A stretch of DNA of 64,000 bases from Chrysogorgia sp. JL179-B06 (GCA_035772405.1 JAYKKM010000263.1:4188001-4252000); one strand, 5' to 3'. Counted from the stretch's first letter, positions 1 through 11,384 are shown. Made by a program: numbers and translations. Notes: generated by a model from the sequence alone, not told the origin.

Positions 1-680
1 AGTTTTCGTAGCCTCCTCGACTTGTATCGCTCTTTTCCGTAGATTTCGTATACCTACACTCTGTGCTTGGCGTTGTGAAAGGTTATGGGTACTCGCAATT
101 ACATGCTTTATTCTTTGTATCTCGGACGTAGCGGTTGCTGAACTGAGCAAATCTTGGCAGGATTCTTTATCCAAAGGAACGTCCTTGTTAATATTTATAC
201 TCATTAAAGGCATCATTTTGTGCATTTGAGAAATGTCCGAAAGAACATGACTGTAGGAATTAGTTTTACTTTTCTCGACTACAACTACACCATTTTGGAG
301 TTTAATGCATGCAACTGGCATACGCAGGAGCCGTCTCTGTGCCTTTTCGCAATCATAAGATATTGACGGGAAACATTTTCGCCACAAAACAGGCAAGGGC
401 ACACACTTGTCACTAGTAACTGTGGCTGCCACGTTTATCATTTCTTTGCAACCACTTTTACAGAATGCATGATATTGGCGGCAGTTCTCTGCTTTAGCAA
501 GTTTGTACTCACCAAGGTCAAGTCCTTCAAAATTGCTTATCCTTATTTTATGTCCTGAGATTTCTTCTGTTATAAAATTTTCCAGAGCAGTTTGTTCTTT
601 TGCTCTTAAAATTAAAACACACTTTTTAGTTGATTCGCTGATCCTGGCCCCCTGATTAAAATTCTCAATCCGAGGACCAT
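1..680 (-). CDS. Partial exon of an unrecognised gene, running off the window
   Basis: The minus strand is open for about 226 codons from 678 down to base 1 with no stop and no obligatory start, so it is an internal exon or the 3' part of a gene continuing outside the window. A candidate splice acceptor (TTTTTTCTTGTAG) sits immediately upstream, ending at 681. The product has seven or more cysteines in its first half (for example CRQYHAFCKSGC) and a basic end (RNLRKRAIQVEEA). The 315-residue frame upstream lies on the same strand and could be joined to it, because a phase-compatible GT exists near 713; the implied intron would be only about 30 bases, so a frameshift is an equal possibility. 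I do not recognise the family. Confidence 0.55.
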
Positions 681-1628
681 CTACAAGAAAAAAGGTTGAC
701 ATGTGTAACTGGGAGAACATTCATCGTTGTTAGAAGTAGTTTTGCTAGGCGGGCTGCTTGGTATTTCTTCATCAGGAGTGGAAACTGAAACTGTGATACT
801 ATGTTCCCCTTCTTTATTGACAGTATAATCTGGTATGTTGCTTGGCAAGGATGAAGAGACAGCACAAGTAGATGACAATGTACCATCTCTGGTCTCATTA
901 ACGGTGCTTTCCTTATCTGAAGGACTCATCACATCTTGATCTTCTTCATTTGAAAGAATGGTAACCGAAACTTCTACCACGTCATCTTCATTCTGTACAT
1001 TCAATGGTTCAGTGGAATATTGTGCTTGCTTTTCTGAAGGTAAATGAGATGTAGATGTGCTTTCTGTGGACTTTTGCATGTTTGTTAACAGAGTTCTGAT
1101 ATCTACTGATCCAGATGTTGAATTTCCAGGGAGTTCAGGAGGTGGCAAAGAAGGCTTTCTCTTTTTCTCATACCAATTACTTTTTCTTGCCTTTATTTGC
1201 AAGATCTTAAGCTGACTTTCCAGACTATCTTTCTCTTTGAACAGACTTCGCATTTCTCCTTGGAGCCTTTCACACAGGGCAAAGTATTTCACAGTGTTTG
1301 CTTTGTTGCAAAGTTGCTGTTTTGATGACATTTGCTTTTTTATTAAATTTATCTGGATAGATAGAGACGAAATTTTGTCATTCCGCTCGCTTGAACTGAT
1401 TTTAGGTCTTTTCAGTTTATTGTTAATTTTGTCAAGGTGAACACTGCGGGATCCCGATGGTTTCTTAAAGACATAGGTTTTGCGAGCCTCATTCTCAGCA
1501 TTTGTCTTCAATTGTGCTCGATTATACAACAGATCTGGATCTTCATTTGCCAGACGATAGGCTGCTTCATTAACAGCTTGATGCCAGGTGGTCAGTTTAG
1601 CATTTTCTTTGTTAAGCCCATACACCAT
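681..1628 (-). CDS. Unrecognised 315-residue protein or exon, coiled-coil middle
   Basis: A long minus-strand frame starting at an ATG (1628) with an in-frame stop a few codons upstream. Residues 1-55 are charged and contain the segment TWHQAVNEAAYRLANEDPD followed by a basic FKKPSGSRS motif. Residues 80-150 are rich in K, Q, E and L and predict a coiled coil. The last 130 residues are low complexity, rich in S, T and E. This looks like an N-terminal regulatory exon of a larger protein that continues into the open frame at 1-680. Transposon-related proteins with similar beginnings are common in cnidarian genomes, but I cannot assign a function. Confidence 0.5.
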   Translation of the reverse strand: MVYGLNKENAKLTTWHQAVNEAAYRLANEDPDLLYNRAQLKTNAENEARKTYVFKKPSGSRSVHLDKINNKLKRPKISSSERNDKISSLSIQINLIKKQMSSKQQLCNKANTVKYFALCERLQGEMRSLFKEKDSLESQLKILQIKARKSNWYEKKRKPSLPPPELPGNSTSGSVDIRTLLTNMQKSTESTSTSHLPSEKQAQYSTEPLNVQNEDDVVEVSVTILSNEEDQDVMSPSDKESTVNETRDGTLSSTCAVSSSLPSNIPDYTVNKEGEHSITVSVSTPDEEIPSSPPSKTTSNNDECSPSYTCQPFFL

Positions 1629-1864
1629 CGAATTTTTTTCTTATAATTTCCTCACTTAGGTTTTTTGGTGCTTTTGGTGTGTTGGAATTTGGCTGATCTA
1701 AACAATCATACAGCGATACTGATAGGTTAATACTTGTCCAATATATTACATTTATTACAAAATATAATAAAAATGCTATAATTATAGACTATACTTGCAA
1801 CCACAAACATTTCATGTTCTAGTTTAAAACAGTAACATCATGTTTTACATTGGAGACAATATAC

Positions 1865-2081
1865 CTTCCACTGCGCTAGAGGCAGAGGCAAAAAATGATT
1901 GCTCTTTGTCGACTTCTGAACTAGGGAGAACAGGAGGATCTTTTGCACTGGTCATTATAAAGATTGTGGTAGGGTCAAACTCCAAAAATATATCTTCTTC
2001 CACCTGAGTTCCATCATTGTTAGTAAAAACATTTACTTCCTCTTCATCAGAAAACCCAAGCTTTTCTTTTCCTGTGTGCAT
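1865..2081 (-). CDS. Possible small acidic upstream exon
   Basis: An ATG-started frame of 78 residues, very acidic (EEEVNVF, VEEDIFLEFD). It contains a plausible donor (GAAG/GTATAT at about 1864) and a plausible acceptor (ACACAG at about 2071), so the coding part may be an exon of about 205 bases belonging to the same minus-strand gene as 681-1628. Evidence is limited to strand, spacing and splice-like ends. Confidence 0.3.
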
Positions 2082-2278
2082 GTAAAATTAGGGATATTTT
2101 ATAGCATATAAATAGATTATGAATACCTGTTTCTAGTATGTGGTGAATATATATACATAAATATATATAAAAACAAGTATTAATATAAATATTAAAACAT
2201 TGACAGCATTGGATTGACCAATGAAACCTCATGTGGGCCGTGGCCATGTTCTGTTGCTGAGAAGCGGCCATACTAATT

Positions 2279-3095
2279 ACCGACAAAAACCGTCAAAAAC
2301 CGACAAAAGCCGTCAAAAAAAGCCGACAATAGTCAACAAAAACGTCAAAAAGCCGACAAAAAACCTACATTAATATTATAATAAAAAATTCTGTTATGAT
2401 AAGAATTTACTGACCAAATCCAATCGATTTATGCATTTTTTCAAATTCAATTTGTCGTTTCTGAATATTTGCCACGTGCACACGTATGCGTTTTCAAATC
2501 AATCCGTTTTCATTTAACTGAAAACGCCTCAAAAATTCTCTTCCACACGATCATTTTTGTATCGTATTCGCCCGTCCACATCCGAAAGAAAAACATCTAA
2601 AAATTGCACTGATCATGTTGTTTACTTCTTGTTGAGTATTATTAAAGTAAAAATAGCTTGCGCGTCATTTCCGTCGATCAATATTAACCGATTACACCAA
2701 CATCGTTTTCAAAAGTTTATATTTTCGCCCGTCCACACGATAACGCACCGTTCTAGAAAGTCTCCACTTTCAAACTCGTTTTCGAAAGTCTCGAAAAGTC
2801 TCTATTTCGGTGTAAAGGGAGAATTTTGAAAACGCTGAATCAGCGTTTGCGTTGTGGACGTATAAAGGAGAAAATGAATGAAAAAGTCTCTCATGAAAAC
2901 GTACACATGTGGACAGTGCCTAGAAATAGTCTCGATGATTAAGCACTTTCAAAAATTTCTTTCTGTGTCAACTGTTAAAATTTCACTGACGTTGGTCTTA
3001 ATTTTTCTTTCCCCCGTTCTTGTCGGCTTTTGTCGGTAATTTTTGACGGCTTTTGTCAGTTTTTGACGGCTTTTGGCGCGATTTTTGTCTTTTTA
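2279..3095. mobile_element. MITE with GACAAAA/CGTC-rich terminal inverted repeats, containing a second MITE
   Basis: The left end (about 2279-2370) is a run of motifs like CCGACAAAAACCGTCAAAAA, and the right end (about 3010-3090) carries the same run inverted (GTCGGCTTTTGTCGG, TTTTTGACGGCTTTTG). There is no coding capacity. Inside, a second inverted pair (about 2468-2492, GCACACGTATGCGTTTTC, against about 2896-2922, GAAAACGTACACATGTGGAC) with many GAAAACG/CGTTTTC and GTCCACA motifs marks a different, nested non-autonomous element. Both are most easily read as MITEs; the transposase families that moved them cannot be assigned. Confidence 0.65.
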
Positions 3096-3581
3096 ATAAA
3101 CCTCAAATTTAATATTCATGATTTTTATATAAAATATAAACTATAGAAAATATAAATATGAAAAACTCACCTTTTGAAATAAATTCTCCAAAAGAATTTG
3201 CGAGAACAGCTTTCCGAATGATTTTTTCTTTGTTCCAAACTTTGAATAACGGCATATTCAATATTTGTCGCTCAGAAAAGCAATTTTAAAAACTTCGAAG
3301 TGCTAGAGTGTACATACTTTATGGGAACAACCACTGACCAATTTGTTGTAAATGGTCAAATGCCCTACCGGGCGGATTAAACCTGCGTCAAATTACCGCC
3401 TATACGGAGCTGATCTTGAGTCAAATACCCGGGGGTTGCCCAGGGGGGAGGGGGCTGATCGCGGTTGGATTTGACTCGTACATTACAAGAGCAGTAATAA
3501 AATAAAAAGAAGTTACAAGTTTTAATAGAGATGTGGCCTTGCTAGATGTATCTCTATTACTTTTCCCATTAAAATTAATAC
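3096..3581. other. Intergenic; AT-rich DNA plus a GC-rich dispersed-repeat-like block
   Basis: No coding signal was seen. Positions 3350-3480 are unusually GC-rich (GCCCTACCGGGCGGATTAAA, then CCCGGGGGTTGCCCAGGGG) with repeated GTCAAAT motifs, resembling the GC-rich dispersed block at about 52,460-52,600. Confidence 0.4.
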
Positions 3582-4640
3582 TCATTTCCTCCAGGATGAA
3601 AACAATAGCAACAAAAGTTCCTCAAACGTATCCAAACCTTCAATACGCTCTACCCATCTGGTCTTACAAACACTCTTCAGTTTTTTCTTTTGAATATCTG
3701 GGCAGTGCTTAACTATGTTAGTTTCTAGTATCTGTTGGCGTAACTGAGATTGCAATTTCCTTAACTTGTTCAAAGGCATTTCGTATAGACTGAACTGAGC
3801 AAGATCCAGAAATACTTAAATTTAATCTGTGGCTATAACAATGCGTGTATATATAGCTTTCCTATTTATCTGAGAAATCCTGGGAGAAAGACCATTAATA
3901 TGGCCAGAAACTGCACTGCACCATCATATCCCTGCCCACGACAGTGCTCAATATCCAAAGTGAGATCTTCATTTAAACATTTCAAAATGACAGAGGCAAG
4001 ATCTTTACCTGTCAAACCTTCATTGCAATGTATAAATCGAAGGAATTCCTCACATTGAATTATTCATCCACAAAGCATAACACTAAGGACATTTGCTCCT
4101 TATTTGACCGATCAGATGCCTCATGTGCTATAATAGAGTAAAATTTACTCTTCTTTACTTCAACAAGTAATTGCTCACTAATAACTTGCCCACAACACTT
4201 TGAGCTCATTTTGTGTGGTTTTTGAGATGTAAGAAGCATTCCTATCATGTTGAGTGAGATGGGACTGTAGTGCAACATCCCCACCACGGACACTATAATT
4301 AAGAAGCTCAATAACCCCCCACCTTTCGAATATTCACCAACATCTGGTTGAGTCATCTCTATGACCTCTTGGTGATAACTGCATACGACCACTGAGAATA
4401 ATGGTATCCACAATAGGAACTAGTTTCTTCCTGTTTTCAGAAATCTTTTTTTCTCATATTTGTATCTATCATTACATTAATTGGTTGTGTTTTACCAGTG
4501 ACATTGTCTAATGCAGTGAAAATAGCAATGGTTTCACGGTGAAGACCTGATGATGTTTTTTCATGCCTCACAAAACAAGCTTTGGCATCTGGCCAGTGTG
4601 TAACCGGTTCACAAAAAGTTTCTTAATTTTGCCTAATTTT
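3582..4640 (-). pseudogene. Decayed hAT-type transposase (ZMYM1/DUF4371-like)
   Basis: Minus-strand pieces in different frames read as parts of one protein: 4413-4060 (KPHKMSSKCCGQVISEQLLV, KKSKFYSIIAHEASDRSNKE) followed by 3779-3582 (KKLKSVCKTRWVERIEGLDT). The order, a FYSII.DEASDxSNKEQ-type segment then a CKTRWxER segment, is characteristic of hAT-derived ZMYM1/DUF4371 transposases, where the first holds a catalytic acidic residue and the second leads into the dimerisation region. Between them the reading frame is broken by several stops, including one after LVLCFVDE. The N-terminal zinc finger and the C-terminal hAT dimerisation region were not found. Dead copy. Confidence 0.6.
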
Positions 4641-4873
4641 GAAGGCAATCGATCACCAAACAAAGTACAAGAAAGACTTAAGCCACCATCTAAACTGGGT
4701 AAATAACATAGCCATGGATGACACTCAAACCGAAACCATTAGTCTTTGGAAATTGGTAAAGTTGAACAGGAACAACGACATGCTTAATCAGATTCTCAAT
4801 TTCAGAATTCTTCCTACTTTTACTTTCTCCCGTAGAAAGCTACATCAAACTCATTTCTATTTTCCAAATTTGA

Positions 4874-6377
4874 TTATGAAACGAACTTAGTGGCATCATT
4901 CTGTGGGGCTGCTGCAACAACTACATGTATGTGTAAATCAGGAGTACCCATGCTAGCTAAAGATGAAATGTCATCCACCCATTCAGGTTGTTGTGACTCA
5001 GATACAGGAGGCTCCTGCATTTCATTCATTTCAATACTGTTAGAAGGCAAGAATGTCAATTTTGATTGAATAGCACATTTTTTTTAAGATTTTGACAAGG
5101 AAGAAGAAATTGAATTCCTTTTCTTTGCTACAAAACCAGAGATTAATGGTACATAATGATTATTTTTAAATGTGACAGAGGAGGGAAGTAATCCTTCATA
5201 GCAAAACAGTATATTCAGATCTTCCAAGAATGGAGCTGGTTTCACAGGAGGATGAGGTACAATTGTTTGGTTGAATAACAAACTCCACCTGATAGCATTA
5301 GAATCAAAATCAGGGTAGTATGAAAATATATTTCTACCAGTAACCGTTGATAAAGCCAGCAAACAAAAACCCACACCACTTCTTATCATTACAGTTAAAA
5401 ACAGCTTCTGCCTTAACCAGGTCATCTAATGACAAGTTAGTATCTATAGCATCAAAGGACAGACATAGCAACCATACCTGACAATGATTTAAATTGCTTG
5501 TTCTTATGGGCTTCAAAGACAGAAGAGAAACAAGGATGCTTACAATAATAATCAGCATACAAGAAAAGTTCCATTGATGTCATCAGTCTCAGATCATCAA
5601 CCAGAGTGTTGTCTCCAATAAGAAGCAAAGAAACTGAACTGTACATACAGTTTCCAGTAACATCAGATCTAGAAATGATAAAAGAGGGTAAATAAATTTG
5701 ACAACACAGCTTAGCCCAAGCTATTATACAGGTACCAAAATATCTTCTTCACTTTAATATTCAGGTTCTCATGAATTGACCTATACAACGGTGCTAATTA
5801 TAGCATAGTTAATATATTAACTATGATTATAGTCAGTTGAACCAATTCAATATATTTTAACATTTCCCAATTTATATTTACATCTTAGTAACATATTTTT
5901 ATATACTATAGAGTATAGAATTCTGTTATAATTAAAACATTACAGAACACTATATGAACTATGAAGAGCCGAAGACGAAGGGCCACAGTCGAAGCCATAT
6001 TGAATTTGAATATAGACAAAGACAACTCATAAATAAATTAAAATATTAACATGAATAACAAATATTTAGCTATAAAGCGAAAGTACTAGACCCAAGGGTA
6101 AACGTAATTACCATAAACATCCTACAAATATTCATAGATTAAAGCTGTCTTACCTTAGAGCAATCAGATGGCTTTCTTTCTTCTTTGCGTAATCCGGTAT
6201 AAAATTCTCAGTGTTGATGTTCCTATTTACACCATTACCAACTCGTTCAACAAGATCAGCTTTAGCGCATAAAGCACCTGAAGAAAGTCTCGTGGACATT
6301 TCAACGTAAAGCTGTCTTAAAGTCGCTTCATCTTTGCTAACTAAAGCGCCATGTACTCGCTCCTTCATGGTAGCCAT
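4874..6377 (-). pseudogene. Broken vertnin/OTU-like gene, several exons
   Basis: The first exon (6377-6155) starts with ATG (MATMKERVHGALVSKDEATL) and ends at a clean donor (CTAAG/GTAAGA). A second block begins after TTTCTAG at about 5656 and reads GDNTLVDDLRLMTSMELFLY, then YYCKHPCF. A frame change near 5480 leads to LCLSFDAIDTNLSLDDLVKA, and another near 5330 to SLLFNQTIVPHP and FKNNHYVPLISGF (ends 5087). This order (leucine/ELxxxAxYYxxHPxF, LSFDAxD, LVKAEA, NHYVPL) is that of vertnin-like proteins related to OTU peptidases, which are multiplied in invertebrate genomes. A further acidic piece lies at 5059-4874. Two or more frameshifts suggest a pseudogene unless small introns are present. 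Confidence 0.45.
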
Positions 6378-6965
6378 GTTAGAAGCGGGAAGAAGTTGAA
6401 GTCATATGAAAATTTGCAAAATTGCAGGATTTGCACATGCAACTGCTAACAGTAATGACGAATTCAACGAGCTCAAATTAGTCAAAATGACGTTTCAGGC
6501 TCTACACCAATCATAACCCACAATAAAATAAAAATTAACCAATCAGGAACGCTGTACCACGAAATTTTAATTGGCAAACTAGTCACGACTGACTAATTTC
6601 ACATCTTAGTCAAAACTCTATTTAGCGGGCCGTCTACCTGTGCAGGGTCAAACCTGAGCGCAGGCTGCTCGCTTATGCGACTGCGGAATACTTAGCCAGC
6701 GTGCAGGCGCTATAAATTGGCTACGGAAAACTGGGAATTATTATTTTGTGTTCTAGCTCGAATTGAAATTCGAAATGGCGAAACTTCGCACGGTGTGCGT
6801 GGCTGGATATAAATATTAAAAATAAAACAATTTAAAAGAATAATATAGAATTATGTAATCATATGGTATAAACAACACAATATCCAGTTATCCACAATAT
6901 CTACATCAACAATTTTCTTCTTAGTCACGTGACTAATTTGACGTAGTCTAAATCCGCCCCTGACT
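6378..6965. other. Intergenic, nothing recognised
   Basis: No frame, repeat or RNA gene was recognised in this stretch. Its right end is the breakpoint where Polinton-like coding sequence starts abruptly at about 6966. Confidence 0.4.
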
Positions 6966-7252
6966 ACTTACCTAGTTGGACCGAAGAAGTGTTTACCATT
7001 ACGAAACGAGTGCCTAGAAGACCACCTGTGTATAAAATCGCTGATTACCATGCAGATGAATTGCAAGGAACTTTTTATGAACAGGAATTACAAAGAATTA
7101 TTAAAACAGATAGTGACTTTTATAGAATAGAGAAAGTAATTAAATCATGCATGCATGGTAAGCAAAGAGAATATCTTGTTAAATGGCTGGGCTATTCTGA
7201 CGATTTTAATTCATGGGTACCAGCCAGTAATGTGAAGAGTATTTCTAAATAA
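6966..7252 (+). pseudogene. Polinton-like integrase, C-terminal fragment with chromodomain
   Basis: The open frame begins in mid-protein (SWTEEVFTITKRVPRRPPVY) with no N-terminal integrase domain. It continues through the integrase C-terminal linker (GTFYEQELQRI) into a chromodomain (YRIEKVIKSC, YLVKWLGYSDDFNSWVPASN), with the aromatic-cage residues Y, W and W visible. The DDE catalytic core is missing, so the element was truncated at about 6966. The end matches in style the C-terminus of the intact integrase at 28,036-29,139 (GKFYEQEL, LVKWLGYESKHNSWIPESD), so both belong to the same integrase family but are clearly diverged. Confidence 0.8.
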
Positions 7253-7306
7253 AATATAATCCGAGCTGTAACGTGTGTTTAGTTCATTTACAACTTGCTC
7301 GTCGAC

Positions 7307-8035
7307 ATGGTTAGTCAGTTCTACTTAACTCTGCCATCGAATAGTTCTATGGAATATTTTCCAAATAATACATTGACGAATTTTAAAACCAAGTTGGCTC
7401 AACCCATAGAGCTAACTGGTGATTGGGAGGTCGCACTATCTGAACTTCAGTACCCTTGCAGTTGGTATAATTTGAGAAAGAATGAAAACCATATCTACTA
7501 CGATACCAATGGTGCCGGGTATTTTCTGACAAGTATTGTCCCGTTTGGTACTATCCAAACATTAAACAGTTTATTGCTGCGGTGAATAAGTAATTGAAAG
7601 CTGATGCCGGAGGGGATATTTGGTTGACTTACAGTGAGCTATCTCGTAAAGTTACTGTAAAAGTGAAGAATAAAGCGCGATTTGCTTGTACTGTGCGGTT
7701 TGCAAACATGATCGGTTTTGAGAAAAAGGAAGTGTCTATATCAAAGAATACAGAGGCGCCATTTGTACATATATACCGACATTGTGGAACCACAGTTAGT
7801 AGGCGACAGCAAAGTCTCCTTACTGAAAGTTGTCAAGCGCGATGGGAAGTTTGGCGAGAACGTGAGCGTCACTGTTCAGCACCCGCAGTATGTTCCAGTC
7901 ATTGTCAAATCGTTTGAAACACTTGAAATAGATATAAAGGATGACACACAGATAAAAGTACCATTTGAGTTCGGGAAGTTGATGGTGACACTTCACTTTA
8001 GACTGGCAAGATCTATATCATTCGTATATTCCTAA
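7307..8035 (+). pseudogene. Polinton-associated structural-type protein, frameshifted
   Basis: Starts at ATG 7307 (MVSQFYLTLPSNSSMEYFPN). It is interrupted by a frameshift and an in-frame TAA near 7590, continues in another frame (LKADAGGDIWLTYSELSRKV), and after a third frame change near 7770 ends DIVEPQLVGDSKVSLLKVVK to GKLMVTLHFR. The beginning with a PSNSSMxxFPNNTL motif and the ending VPFEFGKLMVTLHFR are typical of a protein family found next to integrase and capsid genes in invertebrate Polinton/adintovirus-like elements, presumably a minor capsid or penton component. That function is inferred from context. Not translatable as one protein. Confidence 0.65.
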
Positions 8036-8079
8036 TTTCACCTTGCGTCACGTATATTCCTAATATCAATGATTCTAAA

Positions 8080-8534
8080 GTGTATCACTCAAGAAATCAG
8101 AAGGGTGGGACTTTGAACGGTTTTCGTGGGGCAAGAATACAGCGAGGCTATGGTGTTGGAAACTTTTTTAAGAGCATTGCTCGGTTTGCTATACCTTTGG
8201 TCAAGAGAGGGATTGGGGCCATTGGAAAAAAGGTGTTAGAAACAGCCATGGGCGTTGGCCAAGATATGATTGTGGGTAAGAGCGCAAAACACGAGGAAAG
8301 CAGGCTGTTCATGAACTCACAAAACAGGGAGTGGAAAATATTAGATGCCAAATTGGAGGAGGTCGCAAGAGGAAACAGAATACTGATAAGTCAAGATCTG
8401 TTAAACATTTAAAAACTTGTTCTCAGAAGAAAACTCTCATTCCTTCCCGAGCTAATAAACGGAAAACATCTCCTCTTGATACACACGAAAACATTTTTGG
8501 TGACCCACCAGGAAAAAGATGTTGCAAGCGATAA
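8080..8534 (+). pseudogene. Small basic core-like protein of the decayed Polinton
   Basis: Open frame without a proper ATG: GGTLNGFRGARIQRGYGVGN, then FFKSIARFAIPLVKRGIGAI. After a frame change near 8350 comes a lysine/arginine-rich tail (GGGRKRKQNTDKSRSVKHLK) ending in NIFGDPPGKR. The glycine-rich N-terminus, the amphipathic or hydrophobic middle and the very basic tail resemble core or condensing proteins encoded beside capsid genes in Polinton and adintovirus-like elements (adenovirus pX/mu-like in role). The role is inferred from context. Neighbouring fragments on both sides keep the usual gene order. Confidence 0.55.
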
Positions 8535-8579
8535 ACACTTTACATAAAGATTAATGTTCCTGTGGGAAGTCCGAACTTG

Positions 8580-9520
8580 ATTTATTTTCAGTACCACCCA
8601 CTCAAATTGAAATGAAAAAGGGTTATTGGGAAAGTGTTGATCCAGTCTCAAGTGCTCAAACCTCCGATACTGTTGAATTTAATTGTGCCACAAACTCTGA
8701 TGTCTACACAGACCTCGCGAACAGTTTCATTCACGTTAGAGCGAAAATAACAAAAGCTGACGTAGGACGTAGACGAAAAAGTCGGACCTGTTAATTTGTG
8801 GCTGCACTCGTTGTTTTCTCAGGTCGAAGTTTTTCTAAACAAACTCGTTACACCTTCAAGCACAGCGTATCCGTACAGGGCATATATGGAAACCATAGAT
8901 GCCAAAGCCTCCCATCTGACATCGGCGCTATTTTACAAGGACAGAGCCGCGATGGACTCTCTGGACCCAGTAGCAAATGCCGCTGATGTAAACACGGCCT
9001 GAAAGAACGTTATGCTCACTCTGGTGAAAGCCAAATGGTTTCCATGGAGGGAAAATCCACTCAGACCTCTTTGCACAAGACCGCTACATTTTAGGAGCTG
9101 TGCCTATCAAACTTAAATTAGTTCGGTCTAAACCTGCGTTTTCGCTGATATCGAATGTTGATGGCGCTGACTATAAAGTTGTAATAGAAGATTGCGTCTT
9201 TCGCGTTCGTCGAGTTGCTGTGGCTCCCACCGTAATTATGGGTCATACCGAGACTCTTAAACATGTCACGGCCAAGTACCCTTTAGATCGTGTCGAATGC
9301 AAAGTGTTTTCTATGCCACAAGGAAACATGTCTGGAAATCAGCCAAACATCTTCCATGGTTGACTTGGACACTTTCAATGGCTCCTTCAAGAAAAATCCG
9401 TTTAATTAAAAAAAATTCGATATCACATATGTTGGACTGGTTGTAAATGGCGAACATATGCCTAGCAAACCGCTTCAGATTAAGTTTGATGACGGCTGCC
9501 ACCCGATGCACACAAAATCA
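8580..9520 (+). pseudogene. F54H12.2-like capsid-related protein, multiply frameshifted
   Basis: Four collinear pieces: WESVDPVSSAQTSDTVEFNC and FIHVRAKITKAD (to about 8760), LWLHSLFSQVEVFLNKLVTP and YPYRAYMETIDAKASHLTSA (8796-9000), PIKLKLVRSKPAFSLISNVD and VVIEDCVFRVRRVAVAPTVI (9100-9340), and FNGSFKKNPFN then VGLVVNGEHMPSKPLQIKFD (to about 9495). The order matches the invertebrate F54H12.2-like family, associated with Polinton-like elements and probably a double jelly-roll capsid-type protein. Frame changes near 8770 and 9000, a stop near 9361 and a further stop near 9409 make it dead. It is not similar by eye to the putative capsid protein of the intact element at 24-25.6 kb. Confidence 0.75.
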
Positions 9521-9731
9521 TCAGTATATATACTGACGAAATCATTGGGCGCGCCAGTATATATACTGGGTAAAAGGATCCCCTCTAGTCCCTTCACACA
9601 TACAACCGCTTCATATTATAATTCTGGCGCGATACGTAAATTAATGTCTCATTTGAAAGTCCTTCTCTGTTCTCTCAAGCCGTCGTCGGAATTTAGAAAA
9701 CTTGTTCTTAAACAATTTTTAATCTTTTTTA

Positions 9732-11180
9732 ATGTCTGGAGCAGGAAGATTTGCTTTTACGAGTTCTCAAAGTTCTCGTTTAGAGCAAGCATGGGCATCT
9801 GGTTTGCGATCAACTGGGGAAAAAAGTGATTCGCGAATTTCCTTGCTGGCCGAAGAGATTGGTGTGCCAACAGAAAAAGTTAAGGTACATATTATTCGCT
9901 CTTTAATAAGAAATGGTGGTGTTGGACGCTGCAAGTGATAGCAAGACATATTTACACATTTAATACCAAGGACTATAAAGTAATTATCTGAATGTGCTGA
10001 TGCAGATAATAGATATTATAATTCTTTTACAGAATTACATAAGTAACCAAAACAGAAAAGCTGCAAACGGTAGAAAAGGTGGTATTCCGCATGGTGTTCA
10101 ACCTGAACTGCAACAGGACGAATCGGAGAAGATTGTTCCGTCCAACCAACCTCCACGAAAACGGCGTAAGCTGTCAGGGGCCAACGTGTTCTATCGTGAA
10201 TTCATGAGAAGTGAAGGTAATGTACATGTATTTGGTGTACAGATCATGTTTTGCACCCATTCATATTTATTATTGTATAAAAAACCCGTGAAATACCGTA
10301 AAGCCCACAAATTTACTAATACTCGGGTTATTCCAAATGTATATAAGCCCCTGCATGGCTTATACTGTACAAGCTGTCTTTAGATATTTTATTCTGGTTA
10401 TAATACCTATATATTTTACTCTAGTGGTTAATGCTGGGCTATAGTGTTAAGTTGAATTGAACATAATCACAGGATTACTGGCAAAATCCCAGTGTCCCAA
10501 CACTGGCAACAGCTCAAAATAATGTTCATTCGGACAAATTTAATTTCAGTTTAATTATTCTGAAATATTGGCAAAACATCTTCCAAAAGATCCACCTGGA
10601 AAATTCTTCCTGTATACTCAATGCTCATGGACAAACTTGCATCTAGCCTAGCTGGCATTTCAACAGCCAGAATCATTTACTTTTGATATTAAATTGTGTG
10701 CCATTTTACCCATTTTACAATCGCAAACAACATGAACACCATCTCAATTTTAAATTGGGTGCTATTTTCATTTATTTAATAGTCAATTTAAGTCTTACAG
10801 TTTTCAGTGTTTATTGTACAGTGAAATGTCAAATCTCAGTCTCACTATCACATATGGTCCATGGTTTGTTATTTTATCTGTAATGGTTGGACTCTTGGTT
10901 TTATAGGTTTAATATTTAGTTTCTGATTTAATTTATTTGATATAACATAGTTATTATATTACTAGCACTATGGATGTTGTAATTTTCTATTTCAGAGTCA
11001 AAAAAAGATAACTCTCTTGCGGAAAGAAACAAATCTTTTTCCCAAGCATGGAGGAACTTAGATCGACCAACGAAAGAGACATATAATTCCAGAGCTCGAG
11101 ATGAGGAAGCTGAAAAGCTTTCATCACCAAAGTCCAAGGCTGATTTAGTTAATGTGGAATTGGTAAAACTACAAGAACAT
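9732..11180 (+). CDS. 5' exons of a KDZ-type transposase gene: homeodomain-like plus HMG-box-like
   Basis: Three exons join in phase: 9732-9884 (ATG start, donor AAG/GTACAT), 10033-10216 (acceptor TTTTACAG, donor GAAG/GTAATG) and 10996-11180 (acceptor ATTTCAG, donor CAT/GTATGT). Across the first junction the product reads ISLLAEEIGVPTEKVK then NYISNQNRKAANGRKGG, which looks like helices 2-3 of a homeodomain. Exons 2-3 encode KLSGANVFYREFMRSE, then RNKSFSQAWRNLDRPTKETY, an HMG-box-like fold. Both are DNA-binding modules, so a nuclear protein is expected. Exons further downstream (18.4-22.8 and 41.8-42.6 kb) carry KDZ transposase signatures on the same strand. Whether all belong to one transcript is inference; HMG and other DNA-binding domains are known partners of KDZ transposases. 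Confidence 0.6.
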
Positions 11181-11303
11181 GTATGTACACTATTCATTGG
11201 TAATTTTAGCTTGTTCTACTGTATTTGTGATATGCTTTCATTTGTAATTACATTTTTATTATGTGTCTGTTGGTATTTGTTATTGATACAGTTTCCTATT
11301 TCT

Positions 11304-11384
11304 GACCTTAACTCATTATGGTTGAGCAAGTGGTTTATGTACTGTGTAAACCATATTGTGGGTTCAAATCCCACTGGGGTCAAA
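11304..11384 (+). repeat. tRNA-derived SINE-like copy 1
   Basis: An 80-base unit begins GACC and ends GGGGTC. It contains an A-box-like TGGTTGAGCAAGTGG and a clear B box (GGTTCAAATCC) with a TGGG/CCCA T-stem. The same unit recurs at 18,254-18,332 with matching flanks, so it is a dispersed tRNA-derived element and not a functional tRNA gene. Confidence 0.6.

Noticed and set aside
9458..9829. 123-residue frame after the dead capsid gene
   Set aside because: Its first 20 codons are the end of the F54H12.2-like remnant; the rest is AT-rich non-coding DNA containing CAGTATATATACTG palindromes.
11304..11384. A tRNA gene
   Set aside because: It has A- and B-box-like sequences, but the cloverleaf arms are incomplete and a second divergent copy is dispersed in another intron, so it is a SINE-like element.
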